A stretch of DNA of 25,433 nucleotides, from assembly GCA_936943315.1 (NCBI GenBank), contig CAKZJM010000424.1, forward strand, positions 1 through 25,433. The letters are read 5' to 3'. The stretch is from an uncultured Methylophilus sp. Lineage in GTDB: Bacteria; Pseudomonadota; Gammaproteobacteria; Burkholderiales; Methylophilaceae. Of the stretch, positions 1 through 6,667 are shown piece by piece (within the stretch, counting starts at the first letter, position 1; each line of letters starts with the position of its first letter). Position numbers and translations under genes: made by a program. Below the pieces are notes generated by a model that worked only from the letters and a program-made list of their open reading frames with translations, searched no databases and had not been told where the DNA came from.

Positions 1-700
1 AACAGAACCCCGACCATTGTGATTGTTTGGTCTATATTATTGGCATCTATATTCTCTCTTCTGTGGGTTAGGGTGAACCCATTTTTACCAAAGCAAGTGG
101 GTCCTAATTTGGAAGTTTGTGGATTACAATGTGATTGAGATATGGTACAGATGCATCATATGATTAAAGTTTCGAACATCAATGAAGTCACTTTTGGAGG
201 TAGAAGTGTATATCTGTGACTAGGTTCCAAGAATATGGGATTGCTTTGCAGCTGTTGGGTGCTTTTCTTAAAACAGTGCAAATGACAGGTGCTGTATATA
301 GCCTGCGTCTCAACGAAAAAGGCAGCTTTGAATTTTTTCTGAATAGTGATTAACAACCACAAGTCCAGGTAGAGAATTCAAAGCTGAAGTAGAACCATAC
401 TTCTAATATAGGAATTTTTTGGTTTCTGGCATCATGTAATATGATCAAGTTTTCTCAGATTTGTTGTTCTATATCTATGCAATAAAGTATTTCAGGCTGG
501 AGCCACTCTTGTAAAAGTTTGTGCCTGCAATATGTTGGGCAGGTAAAACATCATGTTAATTGGGAGGACTTCTCAGTTGGAACAAAGCATGAAATGATTT
601 TGAATGTTGAATGCCAATGCTGTTGTATGTAACTGAACCATGGAACGAGTTTTGAGGATTAATAATTAATTTCAATTGTTTTTGGATAGACCGTCGCTAT
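1..700. other. AT-rich segment without a bacterial gene; possibly eukaryotic-like or a chimeric join
   Basis: This stretch is visibly AT-richer than the rest of the window, and all frames are broken by stops apart from short open stretches. I see no ribosome binding site followed by a convincing bacterial reading frame. Several details look eukaryotic. A 49-codon open frame at 204-353 follows a TAG and ends in TAA. An AATAAA hexamer sits at 481-486. An AG at 494-495 and a GT at 543-544 bracket a short open stretch in the manner of splice sites. None of these is decisive alone. The right boundary is not sharp; the sequence becomes bacterial-looking somewhere around 650-780. The alternatives are an AT-rich bacterial intergenic or accessory remnant, or an assembly chimera with host-plant DNA. 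Confidence 0.45.
204..353 (+). other. short open frame resembling the 3'-terminal exon of a eukaryotic gene
   Basis: The plus strand is open for 49 codons between a TAG at 201-203 and a TAA at 351-353. The conceptual product has protein-like composition (it contains the run RLNEKGSFEFFLNSD at its C-terminus). It has no bacterial start with a ribosome binding site. The preceding TAG could be a splice acceptor. An AATAAA lies about 130 bases after the stop, a distance compatible with a poly(A) signal. I do not recognise the peptide. The same region read on the minus strand is also open (156-362), so chance openness in AT-rich DNA is a real alternative. Confidence 0.2.
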
Positions 701-788
701 TCGGCCATCGATTTCAAGGGTTTTGATCATGATGTATTCTCCTGAGTACTCACTTTAAAGACCGTAAAAATATTAGGCACGGCAGAGT

Positions 789-816
789 TTGACGCAGATT
801 ATTAATTAGGTAAAAT
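789..816 (+). promoter_or_regulatory. probable sigma70 promoter of the lysR-type gene
   Basis: A -35-like TTGACG (789-794) and a -10-like TAAAAT (811-816) are separated by 16 bases, with the start codon of the regulator at 854. The downstream leader is extremely AT-rich and carries a direct repeat ATTATTAAT at 798-806 and 822-830, centred on the promoter. That repeat could be an operator for autoregulation, but simple AT-richness may explain it. Confidence 0.55.
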
Positions 817-853
817 ATATAATTATTAATATTTAGTTCTATAAAAGTGATAT

Positions 854-1747
854 ATGGAAAGACTCAACTATCATCACCTGAAATACTTCTGGCACATTGT
901 CAAAGTTGGCAGCCTGACCAAAGCCGCAGAAAAACTGCATATCTCGCAATCTGCCTTGTCGTCCCAAATCCGCCAGTTAGAAGAAAGTCTGGAGTGCAGC
1001 CTGTTTCTGCGGCAGGGCCGTAAACTGGTGTTGACGGAGTTTGGAAACCTGGCGTTTTCATATGCCGACTCTATTTTTACCAAAGGCATAGAACTGGAAA
1101 ACCTGCTCAGGAAAGGGATTGCTGCCGAGCACCAGACATTGCGGATCGGCGTGCTCTCAACCATGTCGAGAAATTTTATTGAAAGCTTTGTTGAACCACT
1201 GCTGAACCACGCCAATATCAAATTGGAAATTGCTGCCAGCGGCCAGGCCAATCTGCTCAAAGCGCTTTCTAACCATCAGCTGGATTTGGCGCTCACCAAT
1301 ATCGAAGTGCGGGGGAACCATGACCAGTTATGGGAATGCATCCTGCTCGACCGTCAGCCGATCAGTGTGATTGGGCCTGCCAGCCTGGAGATCAAATCGG
1401 TCTTTTCTGCCAAATATGCGGACTACCCCTGGATTTTGCCCAACCAGGATAGCCCCATCCGTGCTGCGTTTGATGGCTTGTGCGCCCTCCATCATTTAGA
1501 GCCAAACATCATCGCCGAGGCGAACGATATGGCAATGCTGCGATTGTTAGCGCGAGATAGCATGGCATTAACTGTGATGCCGGAGGTAGTGGTAAAGGAT
1601 GAGCTCAAAAATGGCTTGCTTAAATCGTTTACGCAACTGGAGGGTATTTTCGAGAACTTTTATGCCGTCACCGTGAAAAAGCACTTTCGCAACTATGAAA
1701 TCAATCAGTTAGTGAATCAGTTTTTAGTTAAAAAAAGAACGATTTAA
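854..1747 (+). CDS. LysR-family transcriptional regulator, NhaR-like
   Basis: This is a 297-residue LysR-type DNA-binding regulator. Residues about 4-62 form the winged helix-turn-helix (YHHLKYFWHIVKVGSLTKAA, then SALSSQIRQLEE). Residues about 90-295 form the periplasmic-binding-like effector domain. The opening NYHHLKYFWHI and the FGNLAFSYAD segment resemble NhaR, the activator of the Na+/H+ antiporter gene in enterobacteria, more than typical amino-acid-pathway LysR proteins. No nhaA or other obvious target is adjacent. The next gene, groES, is on the same strand 150 bases downstream with its own heat-shock promoter, so regulation of groESL by this protein is possible but unsupported. The ATG at 854 fits the family N-terminus; the ribosome binding site is weak. 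The effector is unknown. Confidence 0.85.
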   Translation: MERLNYHHLKYFWHIVKVGSLTKAAEKLHISQSALSSQIRQLEESLECSLFLRQGRKLVLTEFGNLAFSYADSIFTKGIELENLLRKGIAAEHQTLRIGVLSTMSRNFIESFVEPLLNHANIKLEIAASGQANLLKALSNHQLDLALTNIEVRGNHDQLWECILLDRQPISVIGPASLEIKSVFSAKYADYPWILPNQDSPIRAAFDGLCALHHLEPNIIAEANDMAMLRLLARDSMALTVMPEVVVKDELKNGLLKSFTQLEGIFENFYAVTVKKHFRNYEINQLVNQFLVKKRTI

Positions 1748-1751
1748 GCCT

Positions 1752-1779
1752 CTTGAAATTTTTTTAGCGATCCCTATTT
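1752..1779 (+). promoter_or_regulatory. heat-shock sigma32-type promoter for groES-groEL
   Basis: CTTGAAA at 1752-1758 is a perfect match to the sigma32 -35 element. After a 13-base spacer, CCCTATTT at 1772-1779 matches the -10 consensus CCCCATNT at all but one defined position. The promoter begins 4 bases after the lysR stop codon. Predicted transcription starts near 1786, giving a groES leader of about 110 bases. No CIRCE element (TTAGCACTC-N9-GAGTGCTAA, the HrcA operator) is visible, so control looks RpoH-type. Confidence 0.75.
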
Positions 1780-1785
1780 TCACGT

Positions 1786-1804
1786 TATCAGCCCTTCGCT
1801 GATA
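1786..1804 (+). repeat. inverted repeat at the start of the groES leader
   Basis: TATCAGC (1786-1792) and GCTGATA (1798-1804) are perfect 7-base arms around a 5-base loop, CCTTC. The element lies exactly where the sigma32 transcript should start, so it could form a 5'-terminal stem-loop that stabilises the mRNA. Alternatively it could be a dyad-symmetric operator overlapping the start site. Confidence 0.55.
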
Positions 1805-1897
1805 CTCATCTCGCCGCTGGAGGCATGATTGCCAGTTGCGTCAGCAATCTTCTCCAACGGTGTTTTTGTTGAACTTATTCGCTAAGGAGAATTGAAC

Positions 1898-2215
1898 ATG
1901 AACATTCGTCCCCTGTATGACCGAGTCATTGTCAAGCGAGTCGAACAACAACGGACGACCGCTTCCGGGATCGTGATCCCCGATACTGCCGCAGAAAAGC
2001 CTGAACAGGGAGAAGTCATCGCTGTAGGGAGTGGCAAGCAGCTGCAAGATGGCAGCTTAAGACCGCTGGAAGTCAAGGTAGGCAACCATATCCTGTTTGG
2101 CAAGTATGCCGGGCAAACCGTCAAACTGAACGGCGAGGAATTGTTGGTCATGCGCGAGGAAGACATTCTCGGCGTGATTGAATCCTCAACAACCGACCTC
2201 AAAAAAGTCGCTTAA
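1898..2215 (+). CDS. groES: co-chaperonin GroES
   Basis: This is the 10-kDa ring lid of the GroEL folding chamber in the cytoplasm. The product is 105 residues, somewhat longer than the usual 95-97, with a C-terminal extension after the family's normal end (the last ~10 residues, ESSTTDLKKVA). It opens MNIRPLYDRVIVKR. The mobile loop that contacts GroEL is about residues 17-32 (TTASGIVIPDTA), and FGKYAGQTVK lies in the conserved barrel. I chose the ATG at 1898, 7 bases after an AAGGAGA ribosome binding site (1884-1890). The in-frame TTG at 1892 is too close to that site. groEL follows after 36 bases, so the two form one operon under the sigma32-type promoter. Confidence 0.96.
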   Translation: MNIRPLYDRVIVKRVEQQRTTASGIVIPDTAAEKPEQGEVIAVGSGKQLQDGSLRPLEVKVGNHILFGKYAGQTVKLNGEELLVMREEDILGVIESSTTDLKKVA

Positions 2216-2251
2216 TCACTTCATTGCTTATACAGAAAGGAGAATTGAACG

Positions 2252-3871
2252 ATGGCAGCAAAAGATGTGAAATTTCATGATCATGCCCGTACCAAAATTG
2301 TAAAAGGCGTGAATATCCTGGCCGATGCCGTCAAGGTCACCCTGGGACCTAAAGGCCGCAATGTATTGCTCGAGCGCAGCTTTGGCTCACCGGTGATCAC
2401 CAAAGACGGCGTGTCTGTCGCCAAAGAAATTGAGTTGCAGGACAAACTTGAGAACATGGGCGCCCAAATGGTGAAACAAGTAGCCTCCAAAACAGCCGAT
2501 GTCGCCGGAGACGGCACCACCACCGCCACCGTTCTCGCGCAAGCGATTGTGCAAGAAGGCATGAAGGCTGTGGCTTCAGGCATGAACCCCATGGACCTCA
2601 AACGTGGCATAGACAAGGCGGTGACAGCCTTGGTCGATGAACTCAAAACGATGTCCAAACCAATCACCACCAATAAAGAAATCGCCCAGGTGGGTTCAAT
2701 TTCTGCCAACTCGGATGCGTCAATTGGCCAGATCATTGCCGACGCCATGGAAAAAGTGGGTAAAGAAGGCGTGATTACAGTCGAAGAAGGCAAGTCCCTG
2801 CAAAACGAGTTGGAGGTAGTCGAGGGGATGCAGTTTGACCGCGGCTATATCAGCCCCTACTTTATCAACAACCCTGATAAACAGGTGGCTGCGCTCGATG
2901 AGCCGATGATTCTGCTATATGACAAAAAAATCAGCCATATCCGTGACCTCCTGCCTACCCTTGAAACCGTAGCCAAGGCTAATAAACCCTTGCTGATTAT
3001 CGCCGAAGAGGTGGAAGGTGAAGCGCTGGCAACCCTGGTCGTTAACAGCATGCGCGGCATCCTCAAGGTCGCTGCGGTCAAAGCACCTGGTTTTGGTGAC
3101 CGCCGTAAAGCCATGTTGGAAGACATTGCCATCTTGACCGGCGCCACCGTCGTCTCGGAAGAGACCGGCATGCAACTAGAGAAAGTCACCGTGGAACATC
3201 TGGGCCAGGCAAAACGTGTGGAAGTACAGAAAGAGAACACCATCATCATTGATGGCGCAGGGGATGCTACCAAGATCAAAGCCCGTGTGCAGTCTATCCA
3301 GACACAGATTCAGGCGGCGACTTCAGACTATGACAAGGAGAAACTGCAGGAAAGAGTGGCTAAATTGGCAGGCGGTGTTGCAGTGATCAAGATTGGTGCG
3401 GCGACCGAAGTCGAAATGAAAGAGAAAAAAGACCGTGTCGACGATGCCCTGCACGCGACCCGCGCAGCGGTTGAGGAAGGCATTGTGCCTGGAGGCGGTG
3501 TTGCACTGTTGCGGGCCCGCAGCAAAATCAGCGCGCTAAAAGGCGAGAATGATGACCAGGAAGCCGGTATCCGCATCGTGTTACGCGCGATAGAAGAACC
3601 TTTGCGCGCCATCGTCAACAATGCGGGTGAAGAACCCTCGGTGGTGATTGCCCGCGTGCTCGAAGCACAAGGCAGCATCGGCTACAACGCCGCAACTGGC
3701 GAATATTTGGATATGGTGGAAGCCGGCGTGGTAGACCCGACCAAGGTGACACGCACCGCATTGCAAAATGCCGCTTCGATCGCCGGCTTGATTTTAACGA
3801 CTGATGCGACCGTGGCTGAATTGCCTAAGGAAGAAAAAAAAGCACCAGCCATGCCCGAAATGGACTACTAA
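2252..3871 (+). CDS. groEL: chaperonin GroEL, tail-less variant (probable second copy)
   Basis: This is the 60-kDa chaperonin subunit that folds proteins in an ATP-driven double ring with GroES. The product is 539 residues. The ATP-site motif GDGTTTAT is near residue 86. RVDDALHATRAAVEEG carries the ATPase aspartate equivalent to E. coli D398, followed by VPGGGVALL. The apical domain is intact. The C-terminus ends PAMPEMDY instead of the (GGM)n tail that normally lines the cavity floor. Such tail divergence is common in paralogous chaperonins, so this may be a secondary heat-inducible copy. The start is supported by AAAGGAG 9 bases upstream. The sequence aaggagaattgaac before the start is the same as before groES. 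A strong terminator follows at 3899-3923. Confidence 0.96.
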   Translation: MAAKDVKFHDHARTKIVKGVNILADAVKVTLGPKGRNVLLERSFGSPVITKDGVSVAKEIELQDKLENMGAQMVKQVASKTADVAGDGTTTATVLAQAIVQEGMKAVASGMNPMDLKRGIDKAVTALVDELKTMSKPITTNKEIAQVGSISANSDASIGQIIADAMEKVGKEGVITVEEGKSLQNELEVVEGMQFDRGYISPYFINNPDKQVAALDEPMILLYDKKISHIRDLLPTLETVAKANKPLLIIAEEVEGEALATLVVNSMRGILKVAAVKAPGFGDRRKAMLEDIAILTGATVVSEETGMQLEKVTVEHLGQAKRVEVQKENTIIIDGAGDATKIKARVQSIQTQIQAATSDYDKEKLQERVAKLAGGVAVIKIGAATEVEMKEKKDRVDDALHATRAAVEEGIVPGGGVALLRARSKISALKGENDDQEAGIRIVLRAIEEPLRAIVNNAGEEPSVVIARVLEAQGSIGYNAATGEYLDMVEAGVVDPTKVTRTALQNAASIAGLILTTDATVAELPKEEKKAPAMPEMDY

Positions 3872-3898
3872 TAGGTCATCACTCGGAACCATCAATGT

Positions 3899-3923
3899 TA
3901 AAAGCCCCGCAAGGGGCTTTTTT
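3899..3923 (+). terminator. rho-independent terminator after groEL, bidirectional
   Basis: AAAGCCCC (3901-3908), loop GCAA and GGGGCTTT (3913-3920) form a perfect stem followed by a T run. The reverse strand also ends in TTTTAA, so the element can also stop infA transcription arriving from the right. A second perfect inverted repeat, ACCGCCTA/TAGGCGGT (3934-3953), lies between it and the infA stop and lacks a T tract. Confidence 0.9.
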
Positions 3924-3974
3924 CTTAACAACTACCGCCTATCAGTAGGCGGTGGCAATCATAGCAATGCGCGC

Positions 3975-4211
3975 TTAAGCAGGCCTTCTAGGAGGCAAAT
4001 GCCTGAAAGTGATACGCCCTTTACCCATGTCGTAGGGAGACATTTCGATGGTGATTTTGTCGCCTGCCAAAATACGTATTTTATGCTTGCGCATTTTGCC
4101 GCCGGTATAGGCCGTCAGCTGATGCCCGTTATCCAGCGTCACGCGGTAGCGTGCGTCCGGTAATACTTCTGTTACTGCGCCCTGCATTTCAATCAGTTCT
4201 TCTTTAGCCAT
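3975..4211 (-). CDS. infA: translation initiation factor IF-1
   Basis: IF-1 binds the ribosomal A site during initiation with IF-2 and IF-3. The product is 78 residues, an S1/OB fold: MAKEELIEMQGAV at the start, GKMRKHKIRIL in the middle and DMGKGRITFRHLPPRRPA at the end. This is slightly longer than the 72-residue enterobacterial form, with an Arg/Pro-rich tail. I chose the ATG at 4211, preceded by AAGGA at suitable spacing; the ATT-type start five codons upstream is unlikely. It lies 71 bases downstream of the cold-shock gene on the same strand, with a terminator-like hairpin between them. It sits outside any ribosomal-protein operon visible here, so it may be a second, stress-linked infA. 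Confidence 0.95.
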   Translation of the reverse strand: MAKEELIEMQGAVTEVLPDARYRVTLDNGHQLTAYTGGKMRKHKIRILAGDKITIEMSPYDMGKGRITFRHLPPRRPA

Positions 4212-4232
4212 GTAAGTCCTTATCAATAAACG

Positions 4233-4255
4233 AAAAAAGCCCGCAACCGGGCTTT
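4233..4255 (-). terminator. terminator or attenuator between the cold-shock gene and infA
   Basis: AAAGCCCG (4236-4243), loop CAAC and CGGGCTTT (4248-4255) form a perfect 8-base stem. On the minus strand it is followed by six T residues (complement of 4233-4238). It ends the cold-shock transcript about 25 bases before the infA start. No good separate infA promoter is visible, so partial read-through could link the two genes. Confidence 0.85.
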
Positions 4256-4282
4256 ATAAGCTGAGCGTGTGCCCAGACTTGA

Positions 4283-4489
4283 CTAAGCAATGACTTGAAT
4301 CGCTGAGGCTTGTTTACCTTTAGGACCAGTGGTTTCTTCATAAGAAACACGCTGGTTATCTGCCAGGCTTTTGAAACCGGCTGATTGAATCGCTGAGAAA
4401 TGCGCAAACAAATCATCACCGCCGTTATCAGGAGTAATAAAACCAAACCCTTTTGCATCGTTAAACCATTTGACAATACCTGTAGCCAT
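4283..4489 (-). CDS. CspA-family cold-shock protein
   Basis: This is a 68-residue single cold-shock domain that binds single-stranded RNA or DNA as an RNA chaperone and anti-terminator in the cytoplasm. RNP1 is KGFGFI (residues 13-18) and RNP2 is DLFAHF (26-31), with the usual GIVKWFND opening. The start is preceded by AAAGGAT at good spacing. Upstream, a possible promoter at 4713-4741 implies a leader of about 215 bases, in keeping with the long structured 5' leaders known for cspA mRNAs. Whether it is cold-induced or constitutive (CspD/CspE-like) cannot be told from the protein. I leave the symbol blank because family members are hard to distinguish. Confidence 0.95.
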   Translation of the reverse strand: MATGIVKWFNDAKGFGFITPDNGGDDLFAHFSAIQSAGFKSLADNQRVSYEETTGPKGKQASAIQVIA

Positions 4490-4794
4490 ATTTAAATCCT
4501 TTAAAAAAATGAAAGGGAATATCCCTTAAAAAAGGCGATGGTCAAGTAAGCAGGATTAACGAGAGACCCAGAAGATAACACCAGTGAAAACAACAATGCT
4601 TGAACGTCGCACGCTCACTATGCGCCCTAAACCCGGCAATAGCAAACGTTATTTTCAAAAAAACCAAAATAAATCAATAATTTATTTCATAAAAAGCCTG
4701 GAATTCCCTGATTCTATATAGGCTAACGGAGCATTTCACAAATAAACTCACTGGATGCTGAAGACCACTCTTTTTCGAGACCGGGAGTGCTGTT
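4490..4794 (-). promoter_or_regulatory. long intergenic leader upstream of the cold-shock gene
   Basis: About 305 bases without a gene lie between the serB stop and the cold-shock start. It contains a possible promoter, an AT-rich perfect inverted repeat AAATAAAT/ATTTATTT at 4667-4687, and a weak hairpin AGCCT/AGGCT (4695-4699 and 4720-4724) followed on the minus strand by T residues, which may terminate serB. I see no small open frame with a credible ribosome binding site. Confidence 0.5.
4713..4741 (-). promoter_or_regulatory. possible sigma70 promoter of the cold-shock gene
   Basis: Read on the minus strand, TTGTGA (4741-4736) and TATAGA (4718-4713) are separated by exactly 17 bases. Each hexamer matches four of six consensus bases. 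Initiation would fall near 4706. It overlaps the possible serB terminator hairpin, so one of the two interpretations may be wrong. Confidence 0.4.
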
Positions 4795-5634
4795 TCAAAC
4801 ACTCAGCAAGTTGGTCACACCATCCAGCCCCACCACGTTAAGCGCGTACATGGCCTGTTCTTGCACCACCGGTTTGGCATGATAGGCCACCCCTACCGTC
4901 GCCACGGCCATCATTTTGAGGTCATTGGCACCATCGCCAATGGCAATCGTTTGGCTTGCGCTTAAGCCTAGCGCGTCACGCAGTTGCACTAGCTCGTCGG
5001 CTTTGCGCTGGGCATCGACAATGTCGCCCAGCACTTGGCCAGTGAGCTTGCCATCGACAATTTCCAGGGTATTCGAGACGGCATAATCTAGCCCCAGGGT
5101 GTGTTTGACATGATTGGCAAAAAAGGTGAAACCACCAGACACCACCATGGTTTTTATGCCATGTTGCTTGCAGGCATTGATCCATTCCTGTGCACCGGGA
5201 TTAAATGTCAGGCGTTCGTCTATCACACGTTGCAAAGCAGCCTCCGGCAGACCTTTAAGCAACGCCACCCGTTTACGCAGGCTGGCAGCAAAGTCTAACT
5301 CCCCGCGCATGGCCGCTTCGGTAATGTCAGCCACCTGGGGTTTCAGGCCCATCATGTCGGCGATTTCATCTATACATTCAATCGCAATCAGCGTGGAATC
5401 CATGTCCATCACGCATAAACCCATGTTTTGCAAGCGATGGGCATCCTGCACCAGTGCGCAATCAATCTGCTGGCTGGCACAAAAGGCTTTCACGTCAACA
5501 TAGTCACCCTCGGCCACCGGCAGGTAGTAGGCATGCTGGGCGACCTGCATGAATTGTGTGTGCCCTCCCACCAAGCCATGAATATGAGACAAATGCGCCA
5601 TGCTGATGGCAGGGCCTTGAACCACTAAACGCAT
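4795..5634 (-). CDS. serB: phosphoserine phosphatase SerB
   Basis: This enzyme catalyses the last step of serine synthesis, phosphoserine to serine. The product is 279 residues. The N-terminal ~70 residues are a degenerate ACT-like region, and the rest is a HAD-superfamily phosphatase. Motif I DMDST at 77-81 holds the nucleophile D77 and acid/base D79. Motif II is SGG at 166-168. Motif III is K211 with GDGANDL at 233-239, binding Mg2+. The family motif IECIDEIAD (85-93) fits the SerB substrate cap. The gene stands alone, with the cold-shock leader downstream and the divergent cytochrome gene upstream; 149 bases separate the two starts. Confidence 0.95.
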   Translation of the reverse strand: MRLVVQGPAISMAHLSHIHGLVGGHTQFMQVAQHAYYLPVAEGDYVDVKAFCASQQIDCALVQDAHRLQNMGLCVMDMDSTLIAIECIDEIADMMGLKPQVADITEAAMRGELDFAASLRKRVALLKGLPEAALQRVIDERLTFNPGAQEWINACKQHGIKTMVVSGGFTFFANHVKHTLGLDYAVSNTLEIVDGKLTGQVLGDIVDAQRKADELVQLRDALGLSASQTIAIGDGANDLKMMAVATVGVAYHAKPVVQEQAMYALNVVGLDGVTNLLSV

Positions 5635-5783
5635 GATAAAAATCGTTCTTTAAACAAAAGCGCGATTATACCAGTTGCCCACTCAAACGCTGAGTACAGG
5701 CTGTTTTTAGGGAGTATTTCTGTTTTTGGATTGCTGCAAGCGATGATATGCTTGCAAGCAAATTAAAAAACCCCGGGGATTCT

Positions 5784-6554
5784 ATGAAACAAGACTCACA
5801 AACACTGCCTTGGCTGAATCTGCCAAACTTGCCATTACCGCTTAAAGCACTGTTTATCGGCTACCTGCTGGTGGTTGGTGTTGGTTTGTGCATGGCCGGT
5901 TTGCAGATCATGCTCACACACGGCATGGCAGACGGCAAATTTGGCTTATCTGTGAATGATATTGTGTACAGCTACTACGGCGACCGCAGCGGCACTAAGC
6001 TCGCAAGCAAGCTAAATGGCTCCATGTCTGACAAAGCGCCACTGGCCGTCCGCCAGGACATTATTAAATGGGCGCAACAAGGCGCTCCCCAAGACCAGTG
6101 GGAATCACATTACAAACAGATTTTTGCGCAACACTGTGTGATGTGCCATAGCAATATTCCTGGCATCCCAAATTTCACCAAATATGAAGAAGTGAAATCT
6201 CGTGCTGAAGTGAATGAGGGTGCCACCATTAGCGGCCTGACCCGTGTCTCACATATTCACTTGTTTGGGATCAGCTTTATCTTTTTCTTCATTGGCCTGA
6301 TTTTCAGCTTTGCAGTCAACGTGCCAAAAACGGCAAAAATTATCGCCATTGGCTTTCCATTCGCATTCCTGATTGTCGACGTCATGTCGTGGTGGCTGAC
6401 CAAACTCTCGCCTCACTTTGCCTGGCTCACGATTATTGGCGGCATTGGCTACAGCCTGGCTTCCAGCTACATGTGGGTGGTCAGCATGTACCAGATGTTG
6501 GTGCTATCACGTAACGGCAAAGTCTACGGCAATGCCTGGGCGCAAGATTTATAA
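5784..6554 (+). CDS. membrane-anchored monohaem cytochrome c-like protein, function unknown
   Basis: The product is 256 residues with about four predicted membrane helices (roughly 22-44, 160-180, 185-205 and 212-242). Between helix 1 and helix 2 is a soluble, presumably periplasmic, segment with one haem-c attachment motif CVMCH at 118-122. Histidines at H157, H159 and H211, within or next to the helices, might serve as ligands. This architecture suggests electron transfer at the inner membrane. It is not a standard cytochrome c1, cbb3 subunit or c4, and no oxidase, reductase or dehydrogenase gene is adjacent. I chose ATG 5784, preceded by GGGGAT; the in-frame ATG at 5748 would add 12 residues without a good ribosome binding site. 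It is transcribed alone, with a terminator at 6571-6597. I do not recognise a named family with confidence. Confidence 0.75.
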   Translation: MKQDSQTLPWLNLPNLPLPLKALFIGYLLVVGVGLCMAGLQIMLTHGMADGKFGLSVNDIVYSYYGDRSGTKLASKLNGSMSDKAPLAVRQDIIKWAQQGAPQDQWESHYKQIFAQHCVMCHSNIPGIPNFTKYEEVKSRAEVNEGATISGLTRVSHIHLFGISFIFFFIGLIFSFAVNVPKTAKIIAIGFPFAFLIVDVMSWWLTKLSPHFAWLTIIGGIGYSLASSYMWVVSMYQMLVLSRNGKVYGNAWAQDL

Positions 6555-6570
6555 TGAAGCCAGATCAGTA

Positions 6571-6597
6571 AAAGCCGCACTTGTGTGCGGTTTTTTT
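6571..6597 (+). terminator. terminator after the membrane cytochrome gene
   Basis: CCGCAC (6575-6580), loop TTGT and GTGCGG (6585-6590) form a stem extended by a G-T wobble and A-T pairs, followed by seven T residues. It lies 17 bases after the stop codon and isolates the gene from sucC downstream. Confidence 0.88.
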
Positions 6598-6667
6598 ATT
6601 TGTAGTCTAGCCTTGCGGGGGTATTTGCGCGAAAATAGCAGCTTAACCATAAGAATCCTCTTTTTTC

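Noticed and set aside
156..362. 68-codon open frame on the minus strand in the AT-rich left end
   Set aside because: There is no ribosome binding site and the composition is unlike a bacterial protein. The opposite strand is equally open, so it is probably a chance frame.
1748..1897. CIRCE/HrcA operator in the groESL leader
   Set aside because: The only perfect dyad, TATCAGC/GCTGATA, does not match TTAGCACTC-N9-GAGTGCTAA.
2281..2793. 170-codon minus-strand frame inside groEL
   Set aside because: It is antisense to groEL, and its Ser/Ala/Thr-rich low-complexity product is typical of a shadow frame.
3934..3953. Inverted repeat ACCGCCTA/TAGGCGGT as an infA terminator
   Set aside because: The stem is perfect but no T tract follows on either strand. 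The adjacent 3899-3923 hairpin is the better terminator.
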